NCBI RefSeq assembly: GCF_000174775.1
Contig: NZ_ACLR01000179.1
Span: forward strand, 23,978-87,977
Source: Porphyromonas uenonis 60-3
GTDB taxonomy: Bacteria; Bacteroidota; Bacteroidia; Bacteroidales; Porphyromonadaceae
Direction: 5' to 3'
Length of the DNA: 64,000 nt
Shown in pieces: positions 1 through 8,232 of this stretch (position 1 is the stretch's first letter; every line of letters starts with the position of its first letter). The notes below the pieces were generated by a model. It made no database searches, was not told where the DNA came from, and saw only the letters and a list, made by a program, of their open reading frames with translations. Made by a program: the position numbers and the translations under genes.

Positions 1-254
1 TTGCGCACATCGGCCACACCTGAGCCGACCGCCGAGAGACTATAGCAACGACACTGCATCAACTGCGAGAGAAGCCGCGCGAGGGTTGTCTTGCCGACCC
101 CAGGCGGTCCCCATAGGATCATCGAGGGTATGTGCCCCCGCTCGAGCATCACACGTAGCGGGGCATTCGCACCGACGAGGTGAGACTGTCCGACATACTC
201 TTCGAGCGTCTTAGGACGCATACGCTCCGCTAGCGGTATCTGCTCTACTGACAT
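1..254 (-). CDS. rarA: Replication-associated recombination protein A (RarA/MgsA), N-terminal part
   Basis: The gene runs off the left edge of the window, leaving about 84 N-terminal residues. The reading begins MSVEQIPLAERMRPKTLEEY, followed by VGQ and a Walker A region, WGPPGVGKTT. This is the standard start of the RarA/MgsA/WRNIP1 clamp-loader-like AAA+ ATPases. The family acts at stalled replication forks and in recombination-dependent repair in the cytoplasm. The ATG at 254 follows a TACATTTG -7 element by only about 7 bases, so the mRNA may be almost leaderless. The sensor and oligomerisation regions lie outside the window. Confidence 0.9.
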   Translation of the reverse strand, partial: MSVEQIPLAERMRPKTLEEYVGQSHLVGANAPLRVMLERGHIPSMILWGPPGVGKTTLARLLSQLMQCRCYSLSAVGSGVADVR

Positions 255-260
255 ATAGTG

Positions 261-268
261 CAAATGTA
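261..268 (-). promoter_or_regulatory. Bacteroidetes -7 promoter element for rarA
   Basis: The minus strand reads TACATTTG, which matches the Bacteroidetes -7 consensus TAnnTTTG. It lies 7 bases upstream of the rarA start, which implies a very short leader. Confidence 0.5.
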
Positions 269-332
269 CAAAAATTGGCGGTTGGCTAGAGAGACTAGTG
301 GCTCTATAGCCTAGTGCCTCTAGAGGAGCCTC

Positions 333-365
333 CTAATCTCTAACTTCTAGCCTCTAACCTCTAAA
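333..365 (+). repeat. Heptad array TCTAACC-type (family C, copy 1)
   Basis: Four to five degenerate 7-bp units of the type CTCTAAY run up to the -7 promoter element of the M48 gene. The same heptads recur in eight other intergenic stretches of the window. Confidence 0.65.
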
Positions 366-369
366 TTTG

Positions 370-377
370 TATCTTTG
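370..377 (+). promoter_or_regulatory. -7 promoter element for the M48 protease gene
   Basis: TATCTTTG is an exact TAnnTTTG match about 49 bases before the ATG at 426, directly after the heptad array. It probably drives the M48-cobO-QC-sufE run. Confidence 0.6.
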
Positions 378-425
378 CAGTAACAGAGACTACGGTCTCA
401 TAGACTCAATCAACATACTACGAAG

Positions 426-1379
426 ATGACACAGATAGCTAGATGGTTTACAGCACTCACCCTGACGCTCTTACTGGCAGGGTGTGGCGTCGTGCCAATC
501 ACGGGACGACAGCAACTCAACCTCGTGTCGGACGCTGAGATCTCGGCGGCCAGCGCACAACAATATAGTCAGTTTATCCGCAAAGCGACGGTGGACAACA
601 ACTCGCCCCAAGGACAGCAGACGCTCCGTGTGGCACGACGCATAGCACAGGCTACGGACAACTATCTGCGCAACAATGGCTACGACCAGATAGCGCAGGC
701 GACACAGTGGGAGTTTAACTTCGTCCGTGACCGTCAGGTCAACGCTTTCTGTATGCCTGGTGGCAAGATCGTCGTCTACAGTGGTTTGCTCCAGGCGACG
801 CGCCCTACGGATGACGAGCTGGCTGCGGTCATCGCGCACGAGGTCTCTCACGCTGTGGCTAAGCATGCCAACGAGCGCATTAGCCGTGAGATGCTTACAC
901 AGCTTGGCGGACAACTCTTGACAGGAATGGTCGGTGCAAAGAGTGCGGCTCTCGGGGGCATCCTCCAGCAGGTTTATCCGATTGGTTCGCAACTATTGGT
1001 CTCCCTACCCTATGGACGCAAGCAGGAGTACGAGGCTGACAAGATTGGCATGGTCTTCATGGCAATGGCGGGCTACGACCCTGCGGCCGCTGTGACGCTC
1101 TGGCAAAAGATGGCTCAGCAAGGGCAGAAGACACCCGAGTTCCTCAGCACCCACCCAAGCGATCAGAACCGTATCCGAGCCATTCAGGAGTTTCTCCCCG
1201 AGGCTCAACAGTACTACAGTGGACCTGGGGTTATGTCGCAAGGGCCTAAGGTACAGCTAAAGTCGCTCCACAAGAAGGGTAACAGTCAAGCGACTAGCCA
1301 GCTAAGAGACAGTGGCAGCTCTTCGTCTGCTAAGAAGCAGGACGGGGGAGGCTTTCACTATGAGCCTGTAAGTCGCTAA
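426..1379 (+). CDS. M48-family zinc metalloprotease, lipoprotein
   Basis: This 317-residue protein is probably a lipoprotein facing the periplasm. Its N-terminal hydrophobic stretch ends in a lipobox, LLAGC, with Cys at residue 20. The M48 zinc motif HEVSH lies at residues 138-142, and an EYEADKIG segment near residue 203 supplies the third metal ligand. The length fits the BepA/LoiP-like single-domain M48 lipoproteins, which help clear misfolded outer-membrane proteins. The C-terminus (SSSSAKKQDGGG) is low complexity. Its stop overlaps the start of the next gene by one base (TAATG), which indicates translational coupling. The exact substrate is unknown. Confidence 0.9.
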   Translation: MTQIARWFTALTLTLLLAGCGVVPITGRQQLNLVSDAEISAASAQQYSQFIRKATVDNNSPQGQQTLRVARRIAQATDNYLRNNGYDQIAQATQWEFNFVRDRQVNAFCMPGGKIVVYSGLLQATRPTDDELAAVIAHEVSHAVAKHANERISREMLTQLGGQLLTGMVGAKSAALGGILQQVYPIGSQLLVSLPYGRKQEYEADKIGMVFMAMAGYDPAAAVTLWQKMAQQGQKTPEFLSTHPSDQNRIRAIQEFLPEAQQYYSGPGVMSQGPKVQLKSLHKKGNSQATSQLRDSGSSSSAKKQDGGGFHYEPVSR

Positions 1380-1927
1380 TGAGCATGTGGGAGCGAGGCT
1401 TTGTCCACTACTATTACGGTACAGGCAAGGGGAAGAGCACCGCAGCCATGGGGCTGGCGATACGCACGCTGGGGCACGGCGGGCGGGTCTACATTGGGCA
1501 GTTTATCAAGACAATGAGCTACGGCGATGTGCTCTTTCTGGAGCAGCATACGAAGCGTGAGGAGTGCACCGTCGAACTGTACGGATCTATGTACGGCGGG
1601 ACGGGTTGCCTGATAGACCATGCGGCTAGTCCTCTGGACGTGCAGGCTGCCGAGCAGGGGCTGGTACGGGCCATCGAGCAGATGTGCTCGGGGCAGTACG
1701 ACTTAGTCATTTGGGATGAGGTCTCGATGGCTGTCGGCTTGGGCTTGCTCAAGATCGAGGCGCTCATCGATGCTATAAAAAAACGCCCCAATGAGTGCGA
1801 ACTGGTACTCACGGGACGACAATACTGTGAAGAGCTGCTGCCATATTGCCAGCTTGTCACTAACTTTGCAGAGGTCAAGCACTATTACCACGAGGGAGTC
1901 CTCTCTCGTACTGGTATTGAGCATTGA
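1379..1927 (+). CDS. cobO: Cob(I)yrinic acid a,c-diamide adenosyltransferase (CobO/BtuR family)
   Basis: This 182-residue cytoplasmic enzyme should transfer the adenosyl group of ATP to reduced corrinoids, giving adenosylcobalamin. The glycine-rich P-loop variant GTGKGKST is at residues 14-21, preceded by HYYYG. The Walker B-like segment YDLVIWDEVSMAV and the closing ELVLTGR motif are both typical of CobO/CobA/BtuR. The length fits the family. The ATG overlaps the M48 stop codon. No cobalamin synthesis genes are adjacent, so a role in salvage is likely. A BtuFCD-like importer is encoded about 26 kb away. Confidence 0.92.
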   Translation: MSMWERGFVHYYYGTGKGKSTAAMGLAIRTLGHGGRVYIGQFIKTMSYGDVLFLEQHTKREECTVELYGSMYGGTGCLIDHAASPLDVQAAEQGLVRAIEQMCSGQYDLVIWDEVSMAVGLGLLKIEALIDAIKKRPNECELVLTGRQYCEELLPYCQLVTNFAEVKHYYHEGVLSRTGIEH

Positions 1928-1942
1928 TCCGCTTAGCTTTTA

Positions 1943-2944
1943 ATGCATATGATACGTATCACACAATACATCTTACCGCTGCTCCTCGGGCTCTCGTTGC
2001 TCTCCTGCAATAAGGAGCAGCAGAGCCAAGAGACGGCTCAGGGAGAAGAGGAGACTCCCCGCGTGGCTACCCCCTTTGAGGCGGATAGCGCTTACAACTT
2101 TGTCGCCAAGCAGGTCGCTTTCGGGCCACGCATCCCAGGTTCTGAGGGGCATACCGCTTGTCTCGCCTGGATGAAAGAGCGACTGACGCAGTATGGCGCC
2201 ACGGTCGTGGAGCAGAGCTTCGAAGCAACGGCGCATGATGGGACAAAGCTCCCACTGACCAATCTGATTGCTTCGTACAACCCCGAAGCCTCGCAGCGAA
2301 TCCTCCTGATGGCGCACTGGGACACGCGCCCCTGGGCGGACAAAGATCCGAACCCCGCCAACCATACGCAACCGATCCTCGGCGCTGACGATGGAGGTAG
2401 CGGTGTAGGCGTCCTGCTTGAAGTGGCTCGGCTACTGGGCAGCGTCGCAGCGCCTCAGACGATCGGGGTGGACATTGTGCTCTTTGACGGAGAGGACTAC
2501 GGCTCCTACTCCAACGAGGAGAGCTGGTGCCTAGGCTCTACGCACTGGAGCAAGAACCCTCACGTGACTGGCTACCAAGCAATGGGTGGCATCCTGCTAG
2601 ACATGGTCGGAGGGCGCGATGCGACCTTCTACTGGGAGTACTTCTCCAAGAGCTACGCACCGCAGCTTCTTACGAAGGTGTGGAGCAAAGCTGCGGAACT
2701 AGGCTACGGATCGCTCTTTCACCAAGCGGACGGCGGAGGCTTGACCGACGACCATGTGCCAGTCATTCGCAACCTTGGCATTCCTTGCATTGACATTGTC
2801 AACTATGATCCGCAGAGCGAAGAGGGCTTTGCCCCCTATTGGCACACACTACAAGACAATATGAGCAATATCTCGGCGGAGACGCTAGGTACTGTCGGAC
2901 ATATCGTCATGGCAGTGCTCAAGGATCTAGACGCTCAACATTGA
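1943..2944 (+). CDS. Glutaminyl-peptide cyclotransferase-like M28-family lipoprotein
   Basis: This 333-residue exported protein has a lipobox (LSLLSC) with Cys at residue 22, followed by the M28/glutaminyl cyclase fold. The motifs MAHWDTRPWAD, GADDGGSGVG, DGEDYG, ENSWCLGS-like and DDHVPV hold the conserved Asp, Glu and His zinc ligands. From memory, the layout and several segments closely resemble the periplasmic type II glutaminyl cyclase of Porphyromonas gingivalis. That enzyme converts N-terminal Gln to pyroglutamate on exported proteins. An M28 aminopeptidase role is the alternative. The gene follows cobO by 15 bases and precedes sufE. Confidence 0.82.
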   Translation: MHMIRITQYILPLLLGLSLLSCNKEQQSQETAQGEEETPRVATPFEADSAYNFVAKQVAFGPRIPGSEGHTACLAWMKERLTQYGATVVEQSFEATAHDGTKLPLTNLIASYNPEASQRILLMAHWDTRPWADKDPNPANHTQPILGADDGGSGVGVLLEVARLLGSVAAPQTIGVDIVLFDGEDYGSYSNEESWCLGSTHWSKNPHVTGYQAMGGILLDMVGGRDATFYWEYFSKSYAPQLLTKVWSKAAELGYGSLFHQADGGGLTDDHVPVIRNLGIPCIDIVNYDPQSEEGFAPYWHTLQDNMSNISAETLGTVGHIVMAVLKDLDAQH

Positions 2945-2960
2945 TTAGCTTCCTAAACTT

Positions 2961-3380
2961 ATGACTATAGACGAACGGCAAGAGGAACTTATCTCACAGT
3001 TTGAACTGGTGGACGACTGGATGGATCGCTACCAAATGATCATCGATCTGGGCGACCAGCTGGAGCCTGTCGAGGACTCGGAGCATACGACCGAAAACCT
3101 CATCGACGGCTGTCAGAGCCGTGTGTGGATCATCATATCACCACAGGAAGACGGCACGCTACACCTCAAGGCTGACAGCGATGCGCTCATCACCAAGGGC
3201 ATTGCCGCCATGCTCCTCTACTGCTACAATGACCAGCCTGCACAGGCTATCGTAGAGACACCGCTTTACTTCATTGACCGACTGGGACTCCAGTCACACC
3301 TCTCACCGACACGAAGCAACGGCCTTCAGTCGATGTACGAGACGATCAGACGACGTGCTCAGGAGTTTATGAGCCACTAG
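2961..3380 (+). CDS. sufE: SufE-family cysteine-desulfurase sulfur acceptor
   Basis: This 139-residue cytoplasmic protein matches SufE/CsdE in length and in its core. The DLGDQLEP segment is followed by the acceptor-cysteine motif IDGCQSRVW. The Cys, near residue 50, would take persulfide sulfur from a SufS-type desulfurase for Fe-S cluster assembly. The later LYFIDRLGLQSHLSPTRSNG block is also characteristic. It lies 16 bases after the QC-like gene and 10 before the DUF2156 gene, so co-transcription is likely. No suf operon is present in the window. Confidence 0.93.
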   Translation: MTIDERQEELISQFELVDDWMDRYQMIIDLGDQLEPVEDSEHTTENLIDGCQSRVWIIISPQEDGTLHLKADSDALITKGIAAMLLYCYNDQPAQAIVETPLYFIDRLGLQSHLSPTRSNGLQSMYETIRRRAQEFMSH

Positions 3381-3390
3381 GAGATAGATT

Positions 3391-4332
3391 ATGACCCCTT
3401 TTAGACAGATCGATGTAGCCGACCGCTCCACAGTCTTTCCTTATATCTATTATGGTGCAGAGCCGATCTGCGATATCTCCTTTGCCAATCTCTATGGCTG
3501 GGCGGTACAGTACGAGACCTCGTGGGCGATCGGTGGCACACAGACACTGGTGATCCGCTTTCGCTCACCACGCCGAGACCACCCCGTCTACCTCTGCCCC
3601 TTCTGTCGTGATGACAACTCCTGGACAATGACCATCAAGGAGCTCATGGAGATCTCCGAGCAGGAAGCTTATCCACTCGTCTTCATGGGCGTTACGCCAG
3701 GCTGCAAGGAGCGACTAGAGAAGCTCTTTCCCGATGAGTTCGTCCATATCCAGGACGACGACTACATCGACTACGTCTATCTCAGGGAAAAGCTCGCACG
3801 ACTCAATGGCAAGAAGCTTCAGTCGAAGCGCAATCACATCAACCGCTTCGAAGCTTCCTACCCTGACTACCGCTACCTGCCCATCACCACGGACGACCTA
3901 GAGCGTGTGGCGCACTTTGCCGATGAGTGGCTAGCACATGCCGAGGCAACGGGCGATCCTGACCCCAGCTTGCATACAGAGCGCAAGGTCATCCAGCGAT
4001 TCCTCGACAACTATGAGGCGCTGGAGATGCGTGGCGGGATGATCGAGATCGGAGGTGAGATCGTTGCCTTTACACTGGGGTCGCCCATCACGGAGGACAC
4101 CTTTGATGTGCATATCGAGAAGGCGCGCACCGACATCGACGGGGCCTATACGATTATCAACCGTGAGTTCGCCCGCAGCATCCCCGAGCAGTACACCTAT
4201 GTCAATAGGGAGGAAGACCTCGGCCTGCCTGGCTTGCGTCAGGCGAAAGAGTCTTATCGCCCTGAGGTACGCCTCGTCAAGCACACCTGCGTGTGGCGTC
4301 GTCCCGACTGGGCTGGCGAACTGGAGTCCTAA
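3391..4332 (+). CDS. DUF2156 / phosphatidylglycerol lysyltransferase-domain protein
   Basis: This 313-residue cytoplasmic protein has the GNAT-like double domain seen in DUF2156 proteins. Visible marks are the N-terminal block around FANLYGWAVQYETSW, the KKLQSKRNHINRFEASYP segment, and a C-terminal part with FTLGSPI, FDVHIEKA and YTYVNREEDLGLPGLRQAK. This last order is highly conserved in Bacteroidetes and Firmicutes members. The substrate is unknown. Relatedness to the C-terminal domain of MprF suggests aminoacyl or acyl transfer. A second GNAT-type gene follows within three bases, so the two may act together. Confidence 0.85.
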   Translation: MTPFRQIDVADRSTVFPYIYYGAEPICDISFANLYGWAVQYETSWAIGGTQTLVIRFRSPRRDHPVYLCPFCRDDNSWTMTIKELMEISEQEAYPLVFMGVTPGCKERLEKLFPDEFVHIQDDDYIDYVYLREKLARLNGKKLQSKRNHINRFEASYPDYRYLPITTDDLERVAHFADEWLAHAEATGDPDPSLHTERKVIQRFLDNYEALEMRGGMIEIGGEIVAFTLGSPITEDTFDVHIEKARTDIDGAYTIINREFARSIPEQYTYVNREEDLGLPGLRQAKESYRPEVRLVKHTCVWRRPDWAGELES

Positions 4333-4334
4333 GC

Positions 4335-5321
4335 ATGAGACCGAAGGCTGAGACGCAGCGACTCTACGAAGAGATCTGGCGCACCACCTTTGGGGATAGC
4401 GACGACTTCATTGCGCTCTACAGTCGTACCACCTTTGACCCTCGTCGCACCCATCTGCTCACGACGCTAGACCAGAGCCGTGCGCTTAGTCATGTGCAGT
4501 ACCTACCCTACCTGATGCGCTATCGTGACCAATGGTGGCGTGCTGGCTACATCTCGGGCGCAGCTACCGCAAGCGACCAGCGAGGCAAAGGGCTCGTGCA
4601 GCACCTCATGCGAGCGAGCCACCTGCAAATGTGGCGAGAGGGATGTCTCTGCGCCTTCCTCATACCAGCCGAAGAGTGGCTCTATCACTTCTACCGCAAG
4701 ATGGGCTACGCCACGCTCTATGGCAAGCGCCTTACTCCTACTCTAGAAGGGAAGCCCACCGACCGACCCTCTGGCGAAGCTTGGCAACAATACCAAAGTT
4801 GGCAGGCTACACTGGCCGAGCACTACCCTACCGTCACGCATAGCTACCATCAGTGGCGCACGCTCCTAGCGAGCTTAGCACTCGAGAACGGCGGCATCGG
4901 CACCATCGGAGAGACAACCTACTATTATTATAAAGATGCCGAGGGAAAGAGGCAAAGCGTCCTCGCCATCTCCTCTGCAAAGGAACCAGCCGACAAGCCT
5001 TTTGACCTAAAAGCGCCCTTTGGTATGCTACGCCCTCTGCGCATAGCGGAGTTGCTGACCTGGGCTATCGAACTAAGTCTGCTGGAGATGGATCAGCTCG
5101 CTCCCGCAGCGCTCTATGTAGATCCAGAGCGCATCGTCTTTGACCTACTCGACGAACAGATCCCGACGAATAGCGGCCGCTACTGTCTCTTGCGCCAGCG
5201 TCGCCAGCTCCTCTTCGCACCACGTTCCAGCTGTCGGCTCGTCAAGCCGTTTACGCCCGATCAACTCCTCGCAGCGCTCCCCATCCTCCAGCATACGTTG
5301 GTCTACGCCATGATGGAGTGA
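4335..5321 (+). CDS. GNAT-family N-acetyltransferase (Eis-like)
   Basis: The protein is about 328 residues from the ATG at 4335, chosen because it sits right after the DUF2156 stop. An in-frame start at 4293 would overlap that gene. The acetyl-CoA-binding region shows ISGAATASDQRGKGLVQHLM (Q/RxxGxG/A type), followed by FLIPAEEWLYHFYRKMGY. This is the layout of the Eis/YitI-like branch, which has a GNAT N-domain and a longer C-domain. The substrate is unknown. It is the last gene of the plus-strand run and faces the convergent Ig-like lipoprotein gene. Confidence 0.8.
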   Translation: MRPKAETQRLYEEIWRTTFGDSDDFIALYSRTTFDPRRTHLLTTLDQSRALSHVQYLPYLMRYRDQWWRAGYISGAATASDQRGKGLVQHLMRASHLQMWREGCLCAFLIPAEEWLYHFYRKMGYATLYGKRLTPTLEGKPTDRPSGEAWQQYQSWQATLAEHYPTVTHSYHQWRTLLASLALENGGIGTIGETTYYYYKDAEGKRQSVLAISSAKEPADKPFDLKAPFGMLRPLRIAELLTWAIELSLLEMDQLAPAALYVDPERIVFDLLDEQIPTNSGRYCLLRQRRQLLFAPRSSCRLVKPFTPDQLLAALPILQHTLVYAMME

Positions 5322-5331
5322 CCCCCGCAAA

Positions 5332-5608
5332 CTACCGTGTGAGGGCTCTACTGCCAGAGCTTAATGCTGTAGTCTGAGCCTTATCGCCTTGCTCCTTATC
5401 CTTGGGCGGAGCACCTATCTCAATCTCCTCGCCACGCGCTCGTGCCTCTCGCTCCTCGGCACGTGAGGGGAGCCCCATGATCTTACGCTCGCGATCTGTC
5501 GGATTCCAACGCTTGCCGTAGCGCTCCCGCATACGCTGCGCATACTCGACGTTGAGGTCTCGCTTCTGATTAGTCTCATTAGCACGGTTGCCATCACCCT
5601 CCGCTGGT
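5332..5608 (-). pseudogene. Out-of-frame C-terminal tail of the Ig-like lipoprotein
   Basis: This segment is open in the -1 frame relative to the 5609-7603 gene and continues directly from its end. It encodes about 90 residues rich in Arg, Glu and Lys, including ETNQKRDLNVEYAQRMRERY and later RKIMGLPSRAEEREARARGE. It has no good start of its own: the first Met is at 5532, well inside the coding-like stretch. Removing one base from the five-C run at 5613-5617 fuses it cleanly to the lipoprotein as a 756-residue product. It is best read as the displaced C-terminus, either through a real mutation or a homopolymer error. Confidence 0.65.
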
Positions 5609-7603
5609 TTATCCCCCTTCCAGATCCTTCGGACGTTGCTCTGCTAGAGGCGTACCATCGTATGCCCACTTCTGCTCTGTGGCAAAGCGCGCCTGTACAT
5701 TTACTGACTGAGGCAGATAGCGCACAGGCTCTGGCGGTGTCGCTGGGTAGATGCCACCATCCCAAGAGCCATTGCCATTGAGATCTACGTAAAGCTTGAG
5801 GAAGTAAGCTCCTGGAGCCAGTTCCTTAAAGGCAACCAAGCCCGCACTGTCAGGCTGAGCAGTCGCCAGAATCTCCTCCTTACTGCTGAGGAGATGGACG
5901 TAGAGCGGATGCTCCGTAGGGTATCCTGTGAGCGTGATCGCTAGAGAGCCCAGTTCAGTCACAGAGGCTATCTTAAGATCCTTCTCGGCCGAAGCACTGG
6001 TTCCTCCATAGAGCCCCGTGATGGCAGCCGTATCCACCGTGAGTCGGTAGGTGGTACCAGGCTCTTTGGCAAAGTCAACCAACCAGCGGCAACGTCGCAC
6101 GCTGTCAAGCAATAACTGGCAAGGTATCGGCTGCGGTACCGAATCAACCAACTTAGCGAGCTGCACTCGCGTCGTGTCAATGGCTAGAATCGGCACATCA
6201 TAGCTAATCCAAAGGGAGTCTCGTGTCGTCTCTTTATGAATGTCTTCGTGCGAAAGAATCGTAACAGCTCTGAGTTCGCGCTTTGTCTCTGCTAGAGCGG
6301 TGCTGTCACCAGCATGACTGAGACTATTGGGAGCTGTCTCGGGAGCTTTTACATCAGGTTGCTTCTTTGGCTTAGCATTAGCCTTTGCCACATGCGCTCT
6401 AGGCGCATGCAGCGTCACCGTGTCAAGCTTATTGATCGGACTACCGATCGAGTCTGTCGTAGGATAGGCGAATGCCACCACGACGGAGTCTCTCGCCAGT
6501 GAGTCGTGAGGCGAGAGCCAGTAGGTGAGGCTCTTGCGATCAGTCGAGAGGTCGGGGTAGTAGCTTGAGGACTTCGTCAGGTAGTCTGGCGAGAGGATCT
6601 GGATCTGAGGTAGCGTGTCAAGAGGCTCCGTAAAGGTCGCCATGAGCGACATCGAGTCTCGTCGCACCAGTCGCTCGAGGCGGACAATGTGCGTCTTCGG
6701 ACGGGTAAGTAGGAGGAGCAGATCGTTAGGTAGGTAAACGTAAGGCGACACACTATCTGCGGCTGTGGCAGTCGTATCGGTCTCACTCTTCGGAGCCTGC
6801 TTCTTAGCGATCAAACTATCGGCACGCACCCCAAGCGAATCCGCCACATTAGCGAGCGAATCCACCTTCGTCTCCTTCGCTGGGATGAGAGCCGAGCGAT
6901 GGATCACCTCAGTGCGAAAGCTATCAGGCGTGATGGCAAAGCTCTCGTTCGGAGCGTTGTAGCTATAGCTACGATCCATGTCTATGAGAGCGATAGCGTA
7001 GTAAGCACCATCTCGGACATTCTGCAGAGTAAAGTGTCCCTTGTCGTCCGTATAGGTCATACGGGTCATCGGCCGGTCTAGCGAGTCCGTAGGAAGGGGC
7101 GTGTCATAGACACCCGCTAGGATATGAGGGAGTGGCTGTAGCGTATAGGCATCGAGCACTTGCCCCGATACCTGCATCGTGTCCAGGTAGTCGCCCGTAC
7201 TGAAGGCGTAGACATACTGCTCAATGTAGTTGCCCTCGTTGTAATCCTTGATAGCACGATTAAAGTTGATCGTGTAGGTCGTGTTTGAGATCAGACTATC
7301 TTGATAAGTGACGATCAGTTGCTTCTGATTGACCAAAGCCTTCGGCGGGATACGCTGTGGTGGCGAATAGATTATCTTGTCCTCACCTCGCTCCAGCTGG
7401 ATGAACTCATCGAAGGTGATGCGCACACGATGCGTCGAGACGTTTGTACTCCCCATCTCAGGCGTACAGCGCACGACCCGAGGCGGGGTCATATCATAGG
7501 GACCACCCTCTGGCGAAGATTGCTTGGCACACCCCGCAGCGCCTAGGATTAGGAGCAGGAAGGTGACTAAGAGCGTGGAGAAGTGCTGGTGCGAATGAAG
7601 CAT
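5609..7603 (-). CDS. Ig-like-domain lipoprotein (SbsA-type), C-terminus frameshifted
   Basis: This protein has 664 residues as read. The N-terminus has a lipobox (LILGAAGC, Cys at about residue 25), followed by the bacterial SbsA-type Ig-like domain: TPPRVVRCTPEMGSTNVS, FDEFIQL and YTINFNRAIKDYNEGN. A carboxypeptidase-regulatory-like segment follows (VSGQVLDAYTLQPL and DKGHFTLQNVRDGAYYAIAL). Later parts are Ser/Asp/Ala-rich beta modules. A final prealbumin-like block (LYVDLNGNGSWDGG) ends shortly before the stop. Homologues known to me continue with a charged tail, and here that tail lies in the next frame. It is probably an envelope lipoprotein of unknown role. Confidence 0.8.
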   Translation of the reverse strand: MLHSHQHFSTLLVTFLLLILGAAGCAKQSSPEGGPYDMTPPRVVRCTPEMGSTNVSTHRVRITFDEFIQLERGEDKIIYSPPQRIPPKALVNQKQLIVTYQDSLISNTTYTINFNRAIKDYNEGNYIEQYVYAFSTGDYLDTMQVSGQVLDAYTLQPLPHILAGVYDTPLPTDSLDRPMTRMTYTDDKGHFTLQNVRDGAYYAIALIDMDRSYSYNAPNESFAITPDSFRTEVIHRSALIPAKETKVDSLANVADSLGVRADSLIAKKQAPKSETDTTATAADSVSPYVYLPNDLLLLLTRPKTHIVRLERLVRRDSMSLMATFTEPLDTLPQIQILSPDYLTKSSSYYPDLSTDRKSLTYWLSPHDSLARDSVVVAFAYPTTDSIGSPINKLDTVTLHAPRAHVAKANAKPKKQPDVKAPETAPNSLSHAGDSTALAETKRELRAVTILSHEDIHKETTRDSLWISYDVPILAIDTTRVQLAKLVDSVPQPIPCQLLLDSVRRCRWLVDFAKEPGTTYRLTVDTAAITGLYGGTSASAEKDLKIASVTELGSLAITLTGYPTEHPLYVHLLSSKEEILATAQPDSAGLVAFKELAPGAYFLKLYVDLNGNGSWDGGIYPATPPEPVRYLPQSVNVQARFATEQKWAYDGTPLAEQRPKDLEGG

Positions 7604-7623
7604 GTGCGGTAGTGGATGTATTG

Positions 7624-8226
7624 TTAAAAGGTTCCCTCACGGAGAAGCTGCGGCTCCGCACCCGTACAGTCGAGGATCGCGCTATGACCGCCCGGAGCCA
7701 CACCGCCATCAATGATCAGATCTACCTGATGCCCGTAGTACTCCTCGATGAGCTCGGGATCAGTCAGGTAGTTCGTGTCATACCCCTCAGGCAGATCAGG
7801 CAGTGAGCCCGTCAGGAGCGGAGCCTCTAGCTCCTCCAGTATGATCCGCGTCACAGGGTGCTTGCAGAGCTGCACTCCCACCTCCTTGCGCTGGCGGAAG
7901 GGCGCTGGCAACGTCGTCGTCGGAGGCAATATATAGGTAGCTGGCTCGTACTCGCCCGACTTCATCAGGGCAAAAGTTTCATTCCCCAGCTTAGCATATT
8001 GCGCCACCTCGCCAAGGTCTTGGCACATGATCGCCAACGTGTGGCGCTTGCTGTCCACCCCTTTGATCTGGCACACCTGCTCCACGGCACGCTTCTTCAG
8101 TGCCGAGCAACCGAGCGCATAGCCTACACCCGTAGGATAGATGATCACTCCCCCACTCTCCAGGCATTGGACCACCTCACGCACCACAGCGTAGTCAGGC
8201 GTATCAGCGTAGATCTTCGTCAGCAT
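7624..8226 (-). CDS. L-threonylcarbamoyladenylate synthase-type protein (Sua5/YciO/YrdC)
   Basis: This 200-residue cytoplasmic protein is of the YrdC/YciO length class. Family marks are GGVIIYPTGVGYALGC, KGVDSKRHTLAIMCQDLGEV, the S/T-rich substrate segment ATYILPPTT, VGVQLCKHPVT, and the end GGHSAILDCTG. TsaC/Sua5 members make threonylcarbamoyl-AMP for the t6A37 modification of tRNA. YciO-like paralogues have weaker or different activity. The sequence alone does not separate the two, although the KxR-x-KR-like DSKRHT motif leans towards the YciO side. It lies 6 bases after the nfo gene on the same strand. Confidence 0.85.
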   Translation of the reverse strand: MLTKIYADTPDYAVVREVVQCLESGGVIIYPTGVGYALGCSALKKRAVEQVCQIKGVDSKRHTLAIMCQDLGEVAQYAKLGNETFALMKSGEYEPATYILPPTTTLPAPFRQRKEVGVQLCKHPVTRIILEELEAPLLTGSLPDLPEGYDTNYLTDPELIEEYYGHQVDLIIDGGVAPGGHSAILDCTGAEPQLLREGTF

Positions 8227-8232
8227 ATAGCA

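Noticed and set aside
471..992. 173-codon minus-strand frame opposite the M48 gene
   Set aside because: It is fully antisense to a well-supported gene, with Arg/Leu-rich composition typical of shadow frames.
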